From NCBI RefSeq assembly GCF_000494755.1, contig NC_022657.1:507501-571500 (forward strand): DNA of 64,000 nucleotides, in the 5' to 3' direction. The notes under the pieces are model-generated. The model ran no database searches. It was not told the DNA's origin and was given only the letters and a program-made list of their open reading frames with translations. This DNA comes from Amorphoplanes friuliensis DSM 7358 (GTDB lineage: Bacteria > Actinomycetota > Actinomycetes > Mycobacteriales > Micromonosporaceae). The translations under genes were made by a program, and so were the position numbers. Each line of letters begins with the position of its first letter. Within the stretch, counting starts at the first letter, position 1. This document shows positions 1-8,311 of this stretch, piece by piece.

Positions 1-943
1 GGAGAGCGATCTTGGTGCTGCGGGCGATCCGGCGCCGTGCGGGCCGGGCCGGGATGGACCGGCCCAGCGCGGAGGCGATGGCGGCCGCGGTGCCCGGCCG
101 CGGGATGTGCATCGGGAAGACCCCGACCGCGCGGTCGGCCACGCGCCGCAACCGGTCCTCGGCGTCCTCGGCCGTCATCCGCTTCGCGGGATCCTTCACC
201 AGGAGACCGTCGATGATCGGGGTGAGCGGTCCGGGATGCTGGGCGCCGTCCGGACGCTCCTGCTTGGTCAGTGCGGTCAGCGAAGCCGTCGCCGTGCCGC
301 GCTGGAACGGCGCCCGGCCCTCGACGGCGGCGTAGAGCATCGCGCCGAAGGACCAGAGGTCGGAGGCGGGGCTGGACTCGACACCGCTCAGGCGCTCGGG
401 TGCGACGAAGTGCGGGGAGCCGAGCAGGGGCTCGGGTCCCTGGTCGATGCCCTCGAGCTTGGCCAGGCCGAAGTCCGTCAGAACGACCCGGCCGTCCGTG
501 GCCAGGAGAACGTTGTGCGGCTTGACGTCGCGGTGCAGCACTCCGGCGGCGTGGGCCACGCGCAGGGCGCCGAGGACGTTCAGGCCGATGCGGGCGACCT
601 CGCGGTGCGGCAGCGGGCCGTTCTCGCGGACGACGTCCTGCAGCGAGCGCGATTCGACGTACTCCATGACGATCCAGGAGCGGTCGGGGCGCCACACCAC
701 GTCGAAGACGCCGACGACTCCGGGGTGGTCGAGCCGGGCGGTGGCCCGCGCTTCGCGCATCGTGGTGAGCTGGAGGTCGAGCAGCTCGGACGTGCTGACG
801 TCGGTGGGCGTACCGATCTCCTTGACAGCGACGCGGCGGCGCAGCAACTCGTCATCGGCGAGCCAGACCCGCCCCATGCCGCCGGCGCCGATCACTTCGA
901 GCAGCCGGTAGCGGCCGCCGACCAGATCCTGCGCTGCGTTCAT
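1..943 (-). CDS. Serine/threonine protein kinase, N-terminal part (runs off left edge)
   Basis: Cytosolic Hanks-type Ser/Thr kinase catalytic domain; phosphorylates protein Ser/Thr with ATP. Read from the ATG at 943 the protein begins MNAAQDLVGGRYRLLEVIG. It shows the glycine loop GAGGMG, the ATP lysine in VAVKEIG, the catalytic loop HRDVKPHNVLL, the DFGLA magnesium site and an APERL motif, in the right order and spacing, so all key catalytic residues are present. The frame is still open at base 1, about 314 residues in, so any membrane segment or sensor domain lies outside the window. It is divergent from the glycosyltransferase at 1017. Substrates cannot be told from the sequence. Confidence 0.93.
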   Translation of the reverse strand, partial: MNAAQDLVGGRYRLLEVIGAGGMGRVWLADDELLRRRVAVKEIGTPTDVSTSELLDLQLTTMREARATARLDHPGVVGVFDVVWRPDRSWIVMEYVESRSLQDVVRENGPLPHREVARIGLNVLGALRVAHAAGVLHRDVKPHNVLLATDGRVVLTDFGLAKLEGIDQGPEPLLGSPHFVAPERLSGVESSPASDLWSFGAMLYAAVEGRAPFQRGTATASLTALTKQERPDGAQHPGPLTPIIDGLLVKDPAKRMTAEDAEDRLRRVADRAVGVFPMHIPRPGTAAAIASALGRSIPARPARRRIARSTKIAL

Positions 944-1003
944 ACGGGGGGATTCGGCGCCGTGGATGCCGCGGATGGGCCAGGATCGTTTTATGGTCGT
1001 TGC

Positions 1004-1009
1004 TAGGTT
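1004..1009 (+). promoter_or_regulatory. Possible -10 element for a leaderless glycosyltransferase transcript
   Basis: TAGGTT ends 7 bases before the GTG at 1017, the usual distance from a -10 hexamer to a transcription start. There is no clear Shine-Dalgarno sequence before that GTG. Together this suggests a leaderless mRNA beginning at the start codon. It is based on spacing only; no convincing -35 element was found. Confidence 0.3.
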
Positions 1010-1016
1010 GGCGCGC

Positions 1017-2207
1017 GTGAAGATCCGGTATCTCCTCCATAACGCTTACGGCACCGGCGGAACGATTCGAACCGTGGTGAATCAGGCTAATTCGCTCTGC
1101 GCCGACCACGACGTCGAGATCGCCAGCGTGTACCGCAGCGCCGAAGTGCCGATCTTCGCCGTCGATCCCCGGGTGCGCCTGGTGCCGCTGACGAACCTGC
1201 GCGGGGACGGCCGGGTGTGGACCGATCCGCCCGAGCGCAAGCGCCGCCGCCTGCCGCACAAGACACGCCGGTTCGCCAACCGCCTGCCGCACGGCAACGA
1301 CTTCCGCTACAAGCGCTGGGACCCGCTGGTCGACCTGGCGATCCTGCGGTACCTCTGGGCGGCGAAGGACGGTGTGCTGGTCACCACGCGCCCGGGGCTC
1401 AACCTCTTCTCCGCGTGGTTCGCGCCGCGGCGGCTGGTCCGGGTCGCCCAGGACCACATGAACTTCGACCACTACAAGCCTGCGCTGCGCGCGGCGATCC
1501 TGAAGGCGTACCCGAGGCTCGACGCCGTGGCGGTGCTGACCGAGCACGACCGGGAGACCTACCGCGCCGGGCTCGACGGCACCGGCGTACGCCTCGAGCG
1601 GATCCCCAACGGCATCCCGCCCTGGCCGCTGCCGCCCGCCGAGCTGACGTCGAAGGTGCTCGTCGCCGCCGGCCGCCTCGTCCCGCAGAAGGGCTTCGAC
1701 CTGCTGATCGACGCCTTCGCCCGCGTGCACGCGAAGCACCCGGACTGGCAACTGCGCATCTTCGGTACGGGCGCGAAGCACAAGCGCCTGGCCGCGCAGA
1801 TCGACGAACTCGGTCTCGAGGGCGGTGTGGAGCTCCGCGGCCTCGACAAGCGGCTGGACGAGCAGCTGTCGCAGGCGTCGATCTACGTGCTCAGCTCCCG
1901 CTTCGAGGGGCTGCCGATGGTGCTGCTCGAGGCGGCCGCCGCCGGGGTGCCCGCGGTGGCGTTCGACTGCCCGACCGGTCCGGCCGAGGTCATCGCGGAC
2001 GGCAAGGACGGGTTGCTGATCCCGCCGGAGGACGTCGAAGCGCTGGCCGAGGGCATCTGCCGGCTCATCGAGCACCCCGACGACCGCCGGGCGATGGGCG
2101 CAGCGGCCCGGGAGCGCAGCTACCGCCACTCGATGCTCACGGTCAGGCAGGAGTGGGAGCGGCTCTTCACCGAGCTCAGCACCAGCCGCGGCGCTTCGCC
2201 CAGCTGA
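1017..2207 (+). CDS. Glycosyltransferase family 4 (GT-B fold)
   Basis: Cytosolic or membrane-associated retaining glycosyltransferase of about 396 residues. It probably transfers a sugar from an NDP-sugar to a cell-surface glycan or glycolipid acceptor; donor and acceptor are unknown. The N-terminus KIRYLLHNAYGTGGT is the usual first strand and glycine loop of the acceptor domain. The C-terminal half has GRLVPQKGFDLLIDAF and the donor-site motif FEGLPMVLLEA, typical of GT4. The GTG at 1017 is preferred because homologues start at this strand; an in-frame ATG at 993 would add eight residues. It diverges from the kinase. Confidence 0.88.
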   Translation: MKIRYLLHNAYGTGGTIRTVVNQANSLCADHDVEIASVYRSAEVPIFAVDPRVRLVPLTNLRGDGRVWTDPPERKRRRLPHKTRRFANRLPHGNDFRYKRWDPLVDLAILRYLWAAKDGVLVTTRPGLNLFSAWFAPRRLVRVAQDHMNFDHYKPALRAAILKAYPRLDAVAVLTEHDRETYRAGLDGTGVRLERIPNGIPPWPLPPAELTSKVLVAAGRLVPQKGFDLLIDAFARVHAKHPDWQLRIFGTGAKHKRLAAQIDELGLEGGVELRGLDKRLDEQLSQASIYVLSSRFEGLPMVLLEAAAAGVPAVAFDCPTGPAEVIADGKDGLLIPPEDVEALAEGICRLIEHPDDRRAMGAAARERSYRHSMLTVRQEWERLFTELSTSRGASPS

Positions 2208-2784
2208 GCACCTATGCGGACAGGGTCACCGCAACCGGGGCAGATGTGTTTGATCGCAAATGGAGAAATGCGCGGTTGCGGCCGATCATTTTCTGCCCCG
2301 GATATAACGCTCCTCGTCGGCAAGATCACCGTTACGGCCTAATTGATCAACAATGTCGATCGCCGGTTGAAGATCATTAACCGGGAGCGGCCGGATCGAA
2401 CGGCCGAGCCCGCCCCGGTCCGAGGTCGGCAAAGCCCTGACTGCGCCACAAAGGACGATTTGCCACCCTCGTCCGCGTGCTGCGGAGCCCTGGCGGCGCC
2501 CTTGTTCGGTGCAGCAGACCCGAAAGAGCCTCGCGCCGGTTAGCTTCTTTCAGAACAGTCCTCGAAAATATGCCCCACAGCGACTGCGTGAACACGCACC
2601 GTCGACCACTTTGGGCGTTCGTTCACCGGATCGGCCCATCGACTCCACCGTTCAGGCGGAAAGGCCGCTCGACCCGCGCGTTCGGTATTCAGAACGTTAT
2701 ATGGTCCCTCTGCCGCTGAGGACCGGTGTTTGAGACTCCCCTCTCACACCGACCTTCGAGCCCCCGATGAACGAGGACGGACAC
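2208..2784. other. Intergenic region without a convincing gene
   Basis: About 580 bases between the glycosyltransferase stop and the neprosin-type gene. It is more AT-rich than its surroundings. Short open frames exist on both strands, but none has a good ribosome site or protein-like composition. The only structured element seen is the inverted repeat at 2363-2384. The promoter of the downstream gene should lie near the right end. Confidence 0.5.
2363..2384. repeat. Inverted repeat CCGGTT-N10-AACCGG
   Basis: Perfect 6-base arms (2363-2368 and 2379-2384) separated by ten AT-rich bases in a non-coding region. It could be an operator or a weak hairpin. No U-tract follows, so it is not an obvious terminator. 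Confidence 0.35.
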
Positions 2785-3897
2785 GTGTCGAACTCACGCC
2801 GCGGTTTGCTCGCCGCCGGCCTAGCCGCCGCCGTAGTCGGCTCCATGGGGGTCGTCTGGACCCTGAACGCCAACGCTGACGAGACGACCCAGGCCGCCGA
2901 GACGCCCGCAGCGGCCGAGGCGCCGGTCGCCGAGCCCGCAGCCGAGCCCGTCCCGGTGCCGCCGGCGGTGCTCCCCTGGGGCGAGCGGCCCCGCAAGCTC
3001 ACACGTGGCAAGGCCGGCGCCAGCAGTGCCGCCGTCGCCGCCGCCGGTGCGGACGCAGCGCCCGCGGACAAGAGCGGTTCGATGGTTCCCGAGCCGGAGT
3101 TCGCCCCCAAGGGCCGCAGCTCCCGGGGCAACACCCTCAAGTCGATGAGGACGACGATCGTGCCGCCGGCGCCGCCCACCACGGGCAAGGCTGCCGCCGC
3201 GACCGAGGTCTACTTCCACTACGCGGTCGGCACCCAGACCGCCGAGGCCGACGGCACCTGGGCCAACCTGACCGTCCACAAGCCCAAGCTGGCCGACGGC
3301 GATTACCACACGCTGGCCGAGCTGGCGGTGCAGTCCGCCGACGGCCGCCAGATCGTCGAGGTCGGCTGGAACATCGACCGCAAGGTCAACGGCGACTCCG
3401 ACCCGCACCTGTTCGTCTACTACTGGAAGGACCGCGAGCCCTCCTGCTACAACGCCTGCGGCTTCCAGATGTACAGCAAGACGGTCAAGCCCGGTGACAC
3501 CCTGCCGGTGGGCACCCAGAAGCGGTTCGGCATCCAGCACTCCGGCTCGGTCTGGTGGATCGCGTACGACTCCGAGTGGATCGGCTTCTTCCCGGACAGC
3601 CTCTGGGACGGCAAGTACACCAAGGCCGGACTGATCCAGTGGTTCGGTGAGGTCGCCTCCCCGAAGAAGAAGCCCTGCAGCGAGATGGGCAACGGGGCGC
3701 CCCTCCTGCCCGAGCAGAAGGACTACTTCGCGCGGATCGGCAGCATCACCCTCACCAACGGCCCCGAGGTCAAGTTCGAGCCGCGGTCGACGAGCCCGTA
3801 CTACTCGGCGGCCATGTCGGGCGACTACACCTTCCAGTACGGCGGTCCCTACGACGCCGACACCGAGGACGCGAAGAAGCTGCCCCTCAAGTGTTGA
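2785..3897 (+). CDS. Exported neprosin-family (DUF239) protein
   Basis: Secreted protein of 370 residues with a C-terminal neprosin domain, the family of plant prolyl endopeptidases. The N-terminus SNSRRGLLAAGLAAAVVG is a twin-arginine (Tat) signal, followed by an Ala/Pro/Glu-rich spacer to about residue 130. The domain shows EVGWNIDRK, a Cys-containing segment (SCYNACGFQ), WWIAYDSEWIGFFP, IQWFGEV and MGNG, matching the family's conserved order. Start: the GTG at 2785 has CGAGGA eight bases upstream; the ATG at 2767 lacks a ribosome site. Stands alone, with its own terminator. Prolyl endopeptidase activity is inferred from family only. Confidence 0.85.
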   Translation: MSNSRRGLLAAGLAAAVVGSMGVVWTLNANADETTQAAETPAAAEAPVAEPAAEPVPVPPAVLPWGERPRKLTRGKAGASSAAVAAAGADAAPADKSGSMVPEPEFAPKGRSSRGNTLKSMRTTIVPPAPPTTGKAAAATEVYFHYAVGTQTAEADGTWANLTVHKPKLADGDYHTLAELAVQSADGRQIVEVGWNIDRKVNGDSDPHLFVYYWKDREPSCYNACGFQMYSKTVKPGDTLPVGTQKRFGIQHSGSVWWIAYDSEWIGFFPDSLWDGKYTKAGLIQWFGEVASPKKKPCSEMGNGAPLLPEQKDYFARIGSITLTNGPEVKFEPRSTSPYYSAAMSGDYTFQYGGPYDADTEDAKKLPLKC

Positions 3898-3914
3898 TCG
3901 CTCAGCGCTGAAGA

Positions 3915-3948
3915 CGCCCGGTCCCCGTCGTGGGACCGGGCGTTTTTT
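3915..3948 (+). terminator. Rho-independent terminator after the neprosin-family gene
   Basis: An 11-bp perfect GC-rich stem (3915-3925 with 3932-3942), a six-base loop, then six T residues (3943-3948), 18 bases after the stop codon. A textbook intrinsic terminator. Confidence 0.93.
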
Positions 3949-4015
3949 GTGCGTACTGAACCGGCGGGCCGCCGGCGGGGTACAACGATGCGGTGGGACG
4001 ACGAGGGGGCAGCGG

Positions 4016-4537
4016 ATGAGGCGACGGGTGAGTCCCGACGAGGAGCTGATGACCGCGCTCTACACCGAGCACTATGCGGTGCTGCTCAGCTTCATCTCCC
4101 GATATGTGCAGGATCGGCACAAGGCCGAGGACCTCGTGCAGGAGACCTTGCTGCGCGCCTGGCGGCACATCGACCACCTGGAGCCGGACCCCGGGCGTAC
4201 GCGTTCCTACCTGCTCACCATCGCCCGGAACGTCGTCACGAATGCCTGGCGGGCCGAACAGCGCCGCCCCCACCTGGTCGCGGACGAGGGTGTCGTCGAG
4301 TCCGTACCGTCCGCCGACAACGTCGACCAGCTGGTCGAGGGCTGGCTGGTCGCCGAGGCGCTGGAACGGCTCTCCGACGACCACCGGGCCGTCGTCCAGG
4401 CCATGTACTACGAAGGGCAGACGGTGGCCGACGCGGCACGCAAGCTGTCGGTGCCCGAGGGCACGGTCAAGTCGCGCGCCTACTACGCGGTGCGGGCGCT
4501 GCGGCAGGCGTTCGAGGAGATGGGGGTGCTGCGATGA
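4016..4537 (+). CDS. ECF sigma factor (SigL-like)
   Basis: Sigma-70 family ECF factor of 173 residues that directs RNA polymerase to a small regulon. Region 2 is seen as ALYTEHYAVLLSFISRY and DLVQETLLRAWRH; region 4 as EALERLSDDHRAVVQAMYY and VADAARKLSVPEGTVKSR, a helix-turn-helix for -35 recognition. Start: ATG 4016 has GAGGGGG six bases upstream. Its stop overlaps the next gene (ATGA), so it is translationally coupled to a zinc-type anti-sigma factor, an arrangement like mycobacterial SigL-RslA. The inducing signal is unknown. Confidence 0.93.
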   Translation: MRRRVSPDEELMTALYTEHYAVLLSFISRYVQDRHKAEDLVQETLLRAWRHIDHLEPDPGRTRSYLLTIARNVVTNAWRAEQRRPHLVADEGVVESVPSADNVDQLVEGWLVAEALERLSDDHRAVVQAMYYEGQTVADAARKLSVPEGTVKSRAYYAVRALRQAFEEMGVLR

Positions 4538-5238
4538 GCGCCGACCACGACGACCTGCGCCGGCTGCTCGGCGGATATCTGCTGGGCGGTCTCGACGACA
4601 CCGACACCGACCGCCTCGACGCACACCTGCTCCACTGCGACGAGTGCCGCGCCGAACTCGACCGGCTCGCCCCCGTACCGGAGCTGCTCCGGTCTTTGGA
4701 GAATGCCCCGCCGGTTGCTGTCGCGGCCGGCACCAGGCCGAGCCCTGCGCGGATCGAGAGCCTGCTGGGCCGGATGCGCGCCGAACGCACCCGGGACCGC
4801 CGCCGCACCCTCGGCCGCCGGCTGGCTGCTGTCGCCGCGGCGGTGCTGCTCGTGGCCGGTGCGGTGGGCTTCATCGTCAGCCGCGACCAGGACGAGACTC
4901 CCGTTCCGCCGCCGATCGCGGCAGCGCCGAGCCAGCCGCTGATCACCGCCGTTTTTGAACCGTCCGACGGAAGCGGTCTGGCCGGCCAGGCCGTCCTCAC
5001 CGGCAAGACCTGGGGTGTCTCCATCGACCTGCAGGTCTCCAAGCTGTCGGGTGCCGGCCCGTTCGTCTGCCGGGTCAGCAACGCCGACGGCCAGGTCGAA
5101 CAGGCCGCGATCTGGGGCCCGACCCCGAGCGGCAACGCCAAGGTCACCGGGGCCAGCTCGATCCAGCTCCGCAACGTCAGTGCCGTCGCAGTGGCCGACA
5201 CCGAGGGCCACGTGCTCGGCACGGCCCACCTCAACTGA
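4534..5238 (+). CDS. Membrane-anchored anti-sigma factor with zinc-finger (ZAS) domain
   Basis: Predicted to hold the upstream ECF factor inactive at the membrane. The cytoplasmic N-terminus has the ZAS signature H-x3-C-x2-C in DAHLLHCDECRAEL, which binds zinc and clamps the sigma factor. A basic stretch (RTRDRRRTLGRR) precedes one membrane helix (AAVAAAVLLVAGAVGFIV, about residues 95-112). The external part, about 120 residues, looks like the anti-sigma-K/RskA-type C-terminal beta domain. 234 residues; start overlaps the sigma stop (ATGA). Release could be by thiol oxidation of the zinc site or by proteolysis; the sequence does not decide. Confidence 0.9.
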   Translation: MSADHDDLRRLLGGYLLGGLDDTDTDRLDAHLLHCDECRAELDRLAPVPELLRSLENAPPVAVAAGTRPSPARIESLLGRMRAERTRDRRRTLGRRLAAVAAAVLLVAGAVGFIVSRDQDETPVPPPIAAAPSQPLITAVFEPSDGSGLAGQAVLTGKTWGVSIDLQVSKLSGAGPFVCRVSNADGQVEQAAIWGPTPSGNAKVTGASSIQLRNVSAVAVADTEGHVLGTAHLN

Positions 5239-5294
5239 ATCATCGGGAACCCCCGGGCATGCTGCCGCGTGTACCAGGCATGGGAGTTCTGCCG

Positions 5295-5804
5295 GTGGCG
5301 GTCGACGACGATGCGGCGCCCGGCCACGGGGACCCGGAACCGGAAGCCTTCGAGGCTTTCTACCGGGCCAACGTGGACCGGGTCTTTCGCGCGCTCGCGG
5401 TGACGCTGCGCCACGACGAGCTGGCCCGGGAAGCCGTGGACGAGGCGATGGCCAGGGCTTACGCCAAATGGCCGACGGTCCGACACCTCGACAACCCCGC
5501 CGGGTGGGTCTTCCGGGTCGGCCTCAACTGGGCCACCTCGTGGTGGCGGAAGGTCCGCCGCGAACGCCCGCCCGCCGCCGACACGGCGTCGCCCTTGGCC
5601 CCACCGTCGGACAGCGCACTGGCGGCCCGTGATGCTCTGGCGCAGCTGCCGACACCGCAGCGTGCGGTGGTCACCTGCCGCATCCTGCTCGACCTGACAA
5701 CCGCCGAGACGGCTGTGGCCCTCGGCCTCAGTGAAGGCACCGTCAAGAGCCGGCTGTCCCGGGGGCTGGCCGTGCTGCGTACCGCGCTGGGAGAGAAGGA
5801 ATGA
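5295..5804 (+). CDS. Second ECF-type sigma factor (SigE-like actinobacterial group)
   Basis: RNA polymerase sigma factor of about 169 residues. Region 2: AFYRANVDRVFRALAVTL, then AREAVDEAMARAYAKW and NPAGWVFRVGLNWATSWWR. Region 4: ALAQLPTPQRAVVTCRI and TAVALGLSEGTVKSRLSRG. The tryptophan-rich end of region 2 and short linker are typical of the actinobacterial SigE-like group. Start chosen at GTG 5295 because GGGAG lies eight bases upstream; ATG 5280 and ATG 5259 are possible longer starts. Followed within 2 bases by a membrane protein, so probably co-transcribed with it as a regulator pair. Confidence 0.88.
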   Translation: MAVDDDAAPGHGDPEPEAFEAFYRANVDRVFRALAVTLRHDELAREAVDEAMARAYAKWPTVRHLDNPAGWVFRVGLNWATSWWRKVRRERPPAADTASPLAPPSDSALAARDALAQLPTPQRAVVTCRILLDLTTAETAVALGLSEGTVKSRLSRGLAVLRTALGEKE

Positions 5805-5806
5805 CC

Positions 5807-6826
5807 ATGCGGGTGGAGACGGCGATCCGGGCGGCGGCGCAGGCGACGGGTGGTTATCCGGGGAGCCTCGACGACGTCTACCGGCGCGTCCGCGACCGGC
5901 GCCGGCGTCGCCGAACGGCTGCCGGGGCCTGCGCCGGCGTGGTGGTTGTGCTGCTCGGGATCGGGGTGTCGGTGAACCGCGCGGCTGAGCCGGCTCCGCC
6001 TCCCGCGGCTGTCCCCGACGTGGCCGTGGCCCAGCGGCTCATGCTCGACGGCGCAGCCGGTTCCTACACGGGTGCCGGAGGTGCCACGGTCTCCCTGGGC
6101 GAGGAGGACGCGGTCGGTGAACTCCTGCCGGACGGTCGCCTCGTCGCGCATCGGGTCGTGGGCGCCGACGCCTGGAACCACGTTGTCGGTACGCCCGACG
6201 GTCGTGTGGTGGCTATCGGCCCCCGCAATCTTGTCCGGGGTGTCCCCATGGCCCTGCGTGACCAACTGGTGGTCGTCGGCCCGACCGGAAGCACCGAAGT
6301 GATTCGCGAGGCGGGGCAGGCCGGTGCACCGCTCACCCTGGTCGGCGCGACCTCCACCACCGCGTACCTGTGGCGCCGCACCGGTCTGGTGGCGCACGAC
6401 CTGTCGACCGGGAACGAGCTTGCACTCGTGCCGGCGGACCGGGTCGGAACGATCGTCGCCGCCGACGTGGCCGGTGATCGGCTGGCCGCGGTTCCCCGGT
6501 CCTCGAGGTGCCGGCCCACCGTGCTCGACACGAGCACCGACGATGTGGTCGCGTGGACGGACCTGTCCCCGCTGCGCTGCGACCGGGTGCTCGGTCTGCG
6601 GTTGTCTCCGGACGCGCGTTCCCTGGCCGTGGCCTACCAGGCGGACGATGGCCACCGGGTGGTGATCGTCAGCCTCGACGGCGGCAAGGTCCAGGCTGAC
6701 CAGGAGATACCGACGGCGCCGAGGGTGGCGCTCGCGTGGCAGGACGATCGCAAGCTGCGCGTCGCGACCTTTGCCGCCGGCCCAGCTCAGCAGGTTCGGG
6801 CCTTCACGATCACGGCCGGGCCGTAG
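5807..6826 (+). CDS. Single-pass membrane protein with propeller-like exterior; likely partner of the second sigma factor
   Basis: 339 residues. N-terminal cytoplasmic segment (about 30 residues) ending in a very basic patch (RRVRDRRRRRR), one membrane helix (AGVVVVLLGIGVSV), then a large exterior part. The exterior has repeated short strands of the type LSPDARSLAVAY and DGGKVQADQEI, typical of WD40/TolB-like propellers. No zinc motif is present, unlike the first anti-sigma factor. From position and topology it probably binds or senses for the sigma factor at 5295. ATG 5807 is chosen because GAAGGA is six bases upstream; ATG 5801 has none. Function is inferred from context. Confidence 0.75.
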   Translation: MRVETAIRAAAQATGGYPGSLDDVYRRVRDRRRRRRTAAGACAGVVVVLLGIGVSVNRAAEPAPPPAAVPDVAVAQRLMLDGAAGSYTGAGGATVSLGEEDAVGELLPDGRLVAHRVVGADAWNHVVGTPDGRVVAIGPRNLVRGVPMALRDQLVVVGPTGSTEVIREAGQAGAPLTLVGATSTTAYLWRRTGLVAHDLSTGNELALVPADRVGTIVAADVAGDRLAAVPRSSRCRPTVLDTSTDDVVAWTDLSPLRCDRVLGLRLSPDARSLAVAYQADDGHRVVIVSLDGGKVQADQEIPTAPRVALAWQDDRKLRVATFAAGPAQQVRAFTITAGP

Positions 6827-6904
6827 AGCGCACGATGCCGGAAGTGCACGCGCGGGAACGTGTGCAGGGGGCGGTCAGGGCCGGGCGGTGGGGCCGTAGA
6901 GCTT

Positions 6905-7282
6905 TTAGCGCTGGGCCTGGGGGAGGGAGCAGGCGGCGGTGCCGCCGGGCAGAAGGTGGCGGTGGCCCGCGACCCAGCGGTAGGCCGGCCAGGCCAGCAG
7001 GCCGACGGGCTTGAACTGCAGGGCCCGGCCGGGGACCTCCCAGAAGCGGCCGGCGTCGCGCAGCAGCAGCGCGATGGCGTCCGGGCCCGAGGCGACCGTG
7101 CCGTCGGGGCCGACCCACTGCACGGCTTCCTCGACCTGCTCGAGGGTGAGCCCGAGCCGGTCGAGGTCCGCGAACTGCCAGGGCACCACGGTCGCGTGTG
7201 ACGGGATGCGGCGCTCGATGAACTGCGCGCAGGACGTGCAGAACGAGCAGTCGCCGTCGTACACGAAGGTGGGCTTTTGCAT
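6905..7282 (-). CDS. DUF393 / DCC-family thiol-disulfide-type protein
   Basis: Small protein (125 residues) with the family signature YDGDCSFCTSC near the N-terminus, the CxxC-like site that names the DCC (DUF393) group, thought to have a thioredoxin-like fold. The rest (FADLDRLGLTLEQVEEAVQW, then a Trp-rich PAYRWVAGHRHLLPGG) is the usual DUF393 pattern. Exact reaction unknown. It starts 12 bases after the stop of the sugar permease at 7295 and could be the last gene of that operon. It is convergent with the membrane protein ending at 6826; the 78-base gap holds no clear terminator. Confidence 0.82.
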   Translation of the reverse strand: MQKPTFVYDGDCSFCTSCAQFIERRIPSHATVVPWQFADLDRLGLTLEQVEEAVQWVGPDGTVASGPDAIALLLRDAGRFWEVPGRALQFKPVGLLAWPAYRWVAGHRHLLPGGTAACSLPQAQR

Positions 7283-7294
7283 GGTCCTATCTTG

Positions 7295-8311
7295 TCAGGT
7301 CACGCGGCGGAACTTGACCAGGTACGTCTGGGCGACGACCACCACCGCGAGGAACGCACCGCTGATGACCTGCTGGTAGCTGCTGGGCACGTTGCCGACC
7401 TGGTTGATCATGTTTTGGATCACGCCGAGGAGGAGGACACCGGCGATGGTGCCGGCGATCGTGCCCGCGCCGCCGGTCAGGAGTGTGCCGCCGATGACAA
7501 CGGCGGCGATCGCGTCGAGCTCCATGCCGGTGCCGAGAACCGTGACACCCGAGCCGAGCTTGGCGGCGTTGATCGCCCCGGCCAGACCGGCGAGCAGGCC
7601 GGACATCACATAGACCCAGACCTTGGTACGCCGGACGGCGATGCCCATCAGGCTCGCGGCGTCCTCGCTGCCGCCGATGGCGTAGACGGCGTGGCCGAAG
7701 CGGGTGCGGGACAGCAGCACCATGCCGAGCACGAAGATCACCACGACGAGCCAGACGGGGTAGCCGATGCCGAGGAACGAGCCGGTGCCGAAGCTGCGAA
7801 ACGCGTCGCTCTCGACGAGGTAGGTGTTCGAGCCCTCGCTGCTGATCGCGCGCATCAGACCCCGCGCCCCCAGCAGGGCGGCCAGGGTCACGATGAACGG
7901 CGCCATCCGCGTGTACGCGATGAGCACACCGTTGATCACCCCGATGAGCCCACAGACCGCGAGCGGCGCGAGGACCGCGGGGACCAGACCCCACTGCGAC
8001 GCGTACGCGGAGACGACCCCACCCAGCACGTAGAGCGAGCCGACCGACAGGTCGATCCCGCCGGTGATGATCACGAAGGTCATGCCCAGCGCGATGAGCG
8101 CGGGCGGTGCCGCCGCGATCAGGATCGTGCCGGCGTTGTCGAAGCTGCGGAAGTTGGGGAACGAGGCGGCCGCGATGAGGACGACCACGACGAGCACCGC
8201 GAGCGCACCCTGGCGCTGCACCAGGCCGACGATGCGGTCGGTGCGTTCGGCCCGGCGTTCGTCGGCGGCGACGGTGGCCGCGACCTCCGGATCCGTGACG
8301 ATCTGGGTCAC
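7295..8311 (-). CDS. Sugar ABC transporter permease 2 (RbsC/YtfT/YjfF family)
   Basis: Inner-membrane permease of 338 residues, one half of the channel of a ribose/galactofuranose-type importer. Many hydrophobic helices are visible, with the family motifs ALGMTFVIITGGIDLSVGS and the conserved loop GHAVYAIGGSEDAASLMGI that contacts the ATPase. Overlaps the stop of the first permease by 4 bases, so they are translationally coupled. Works with the ATPase (9272-10807), the other permease and the lipoprotein at 13842-14936. Confidence 0.93.
   Translation of the reverse strand: MTQIVTDPEVAATVAADERRAERTDRIVGLVQRQGALAVLVVVVLIAAASFPNFRSFDNAGTILIAAAPPALIALGMTFVIITGGIDLSVGSLYVLGGVVSAYASQWGLVPAVLAPLAVCGLIGVINGVLIAYTRMAPFIVTLAALLGARGLMRAISSEGSNTYLVESDAFRSFGTGSFLGIGYPVWLVVVIFVLGMVLLSRTRFGHAVYAIGGSEDAASLMGIAVRRTKVWVYVMSGLLAGLAGAINAAKLGSGVTVLGTGMELDAIAAVVIGGTLLTGGAGTIAGTIAGVLLLGVIQNMINQVGNVPSSYQQVISGAFLAVVVVAQTYLVKFRRVT

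Noticed and set aside
107..1006. Long plus-strand open frame over the kinase gene
   Set aside because: It is antisense to a kinase with all catalytic motifs on the minus strand; its own product is low-complexity Asp/Val/Gly-rich, a typical high-GC shadow.
852..2129. 425-codon minus frame over the glycosyltransferase
   Set aside because: The plus-strand frame encodes a recognisable GT4 enzyme; the minus product has no motif and is Arg/Val/His-rich.
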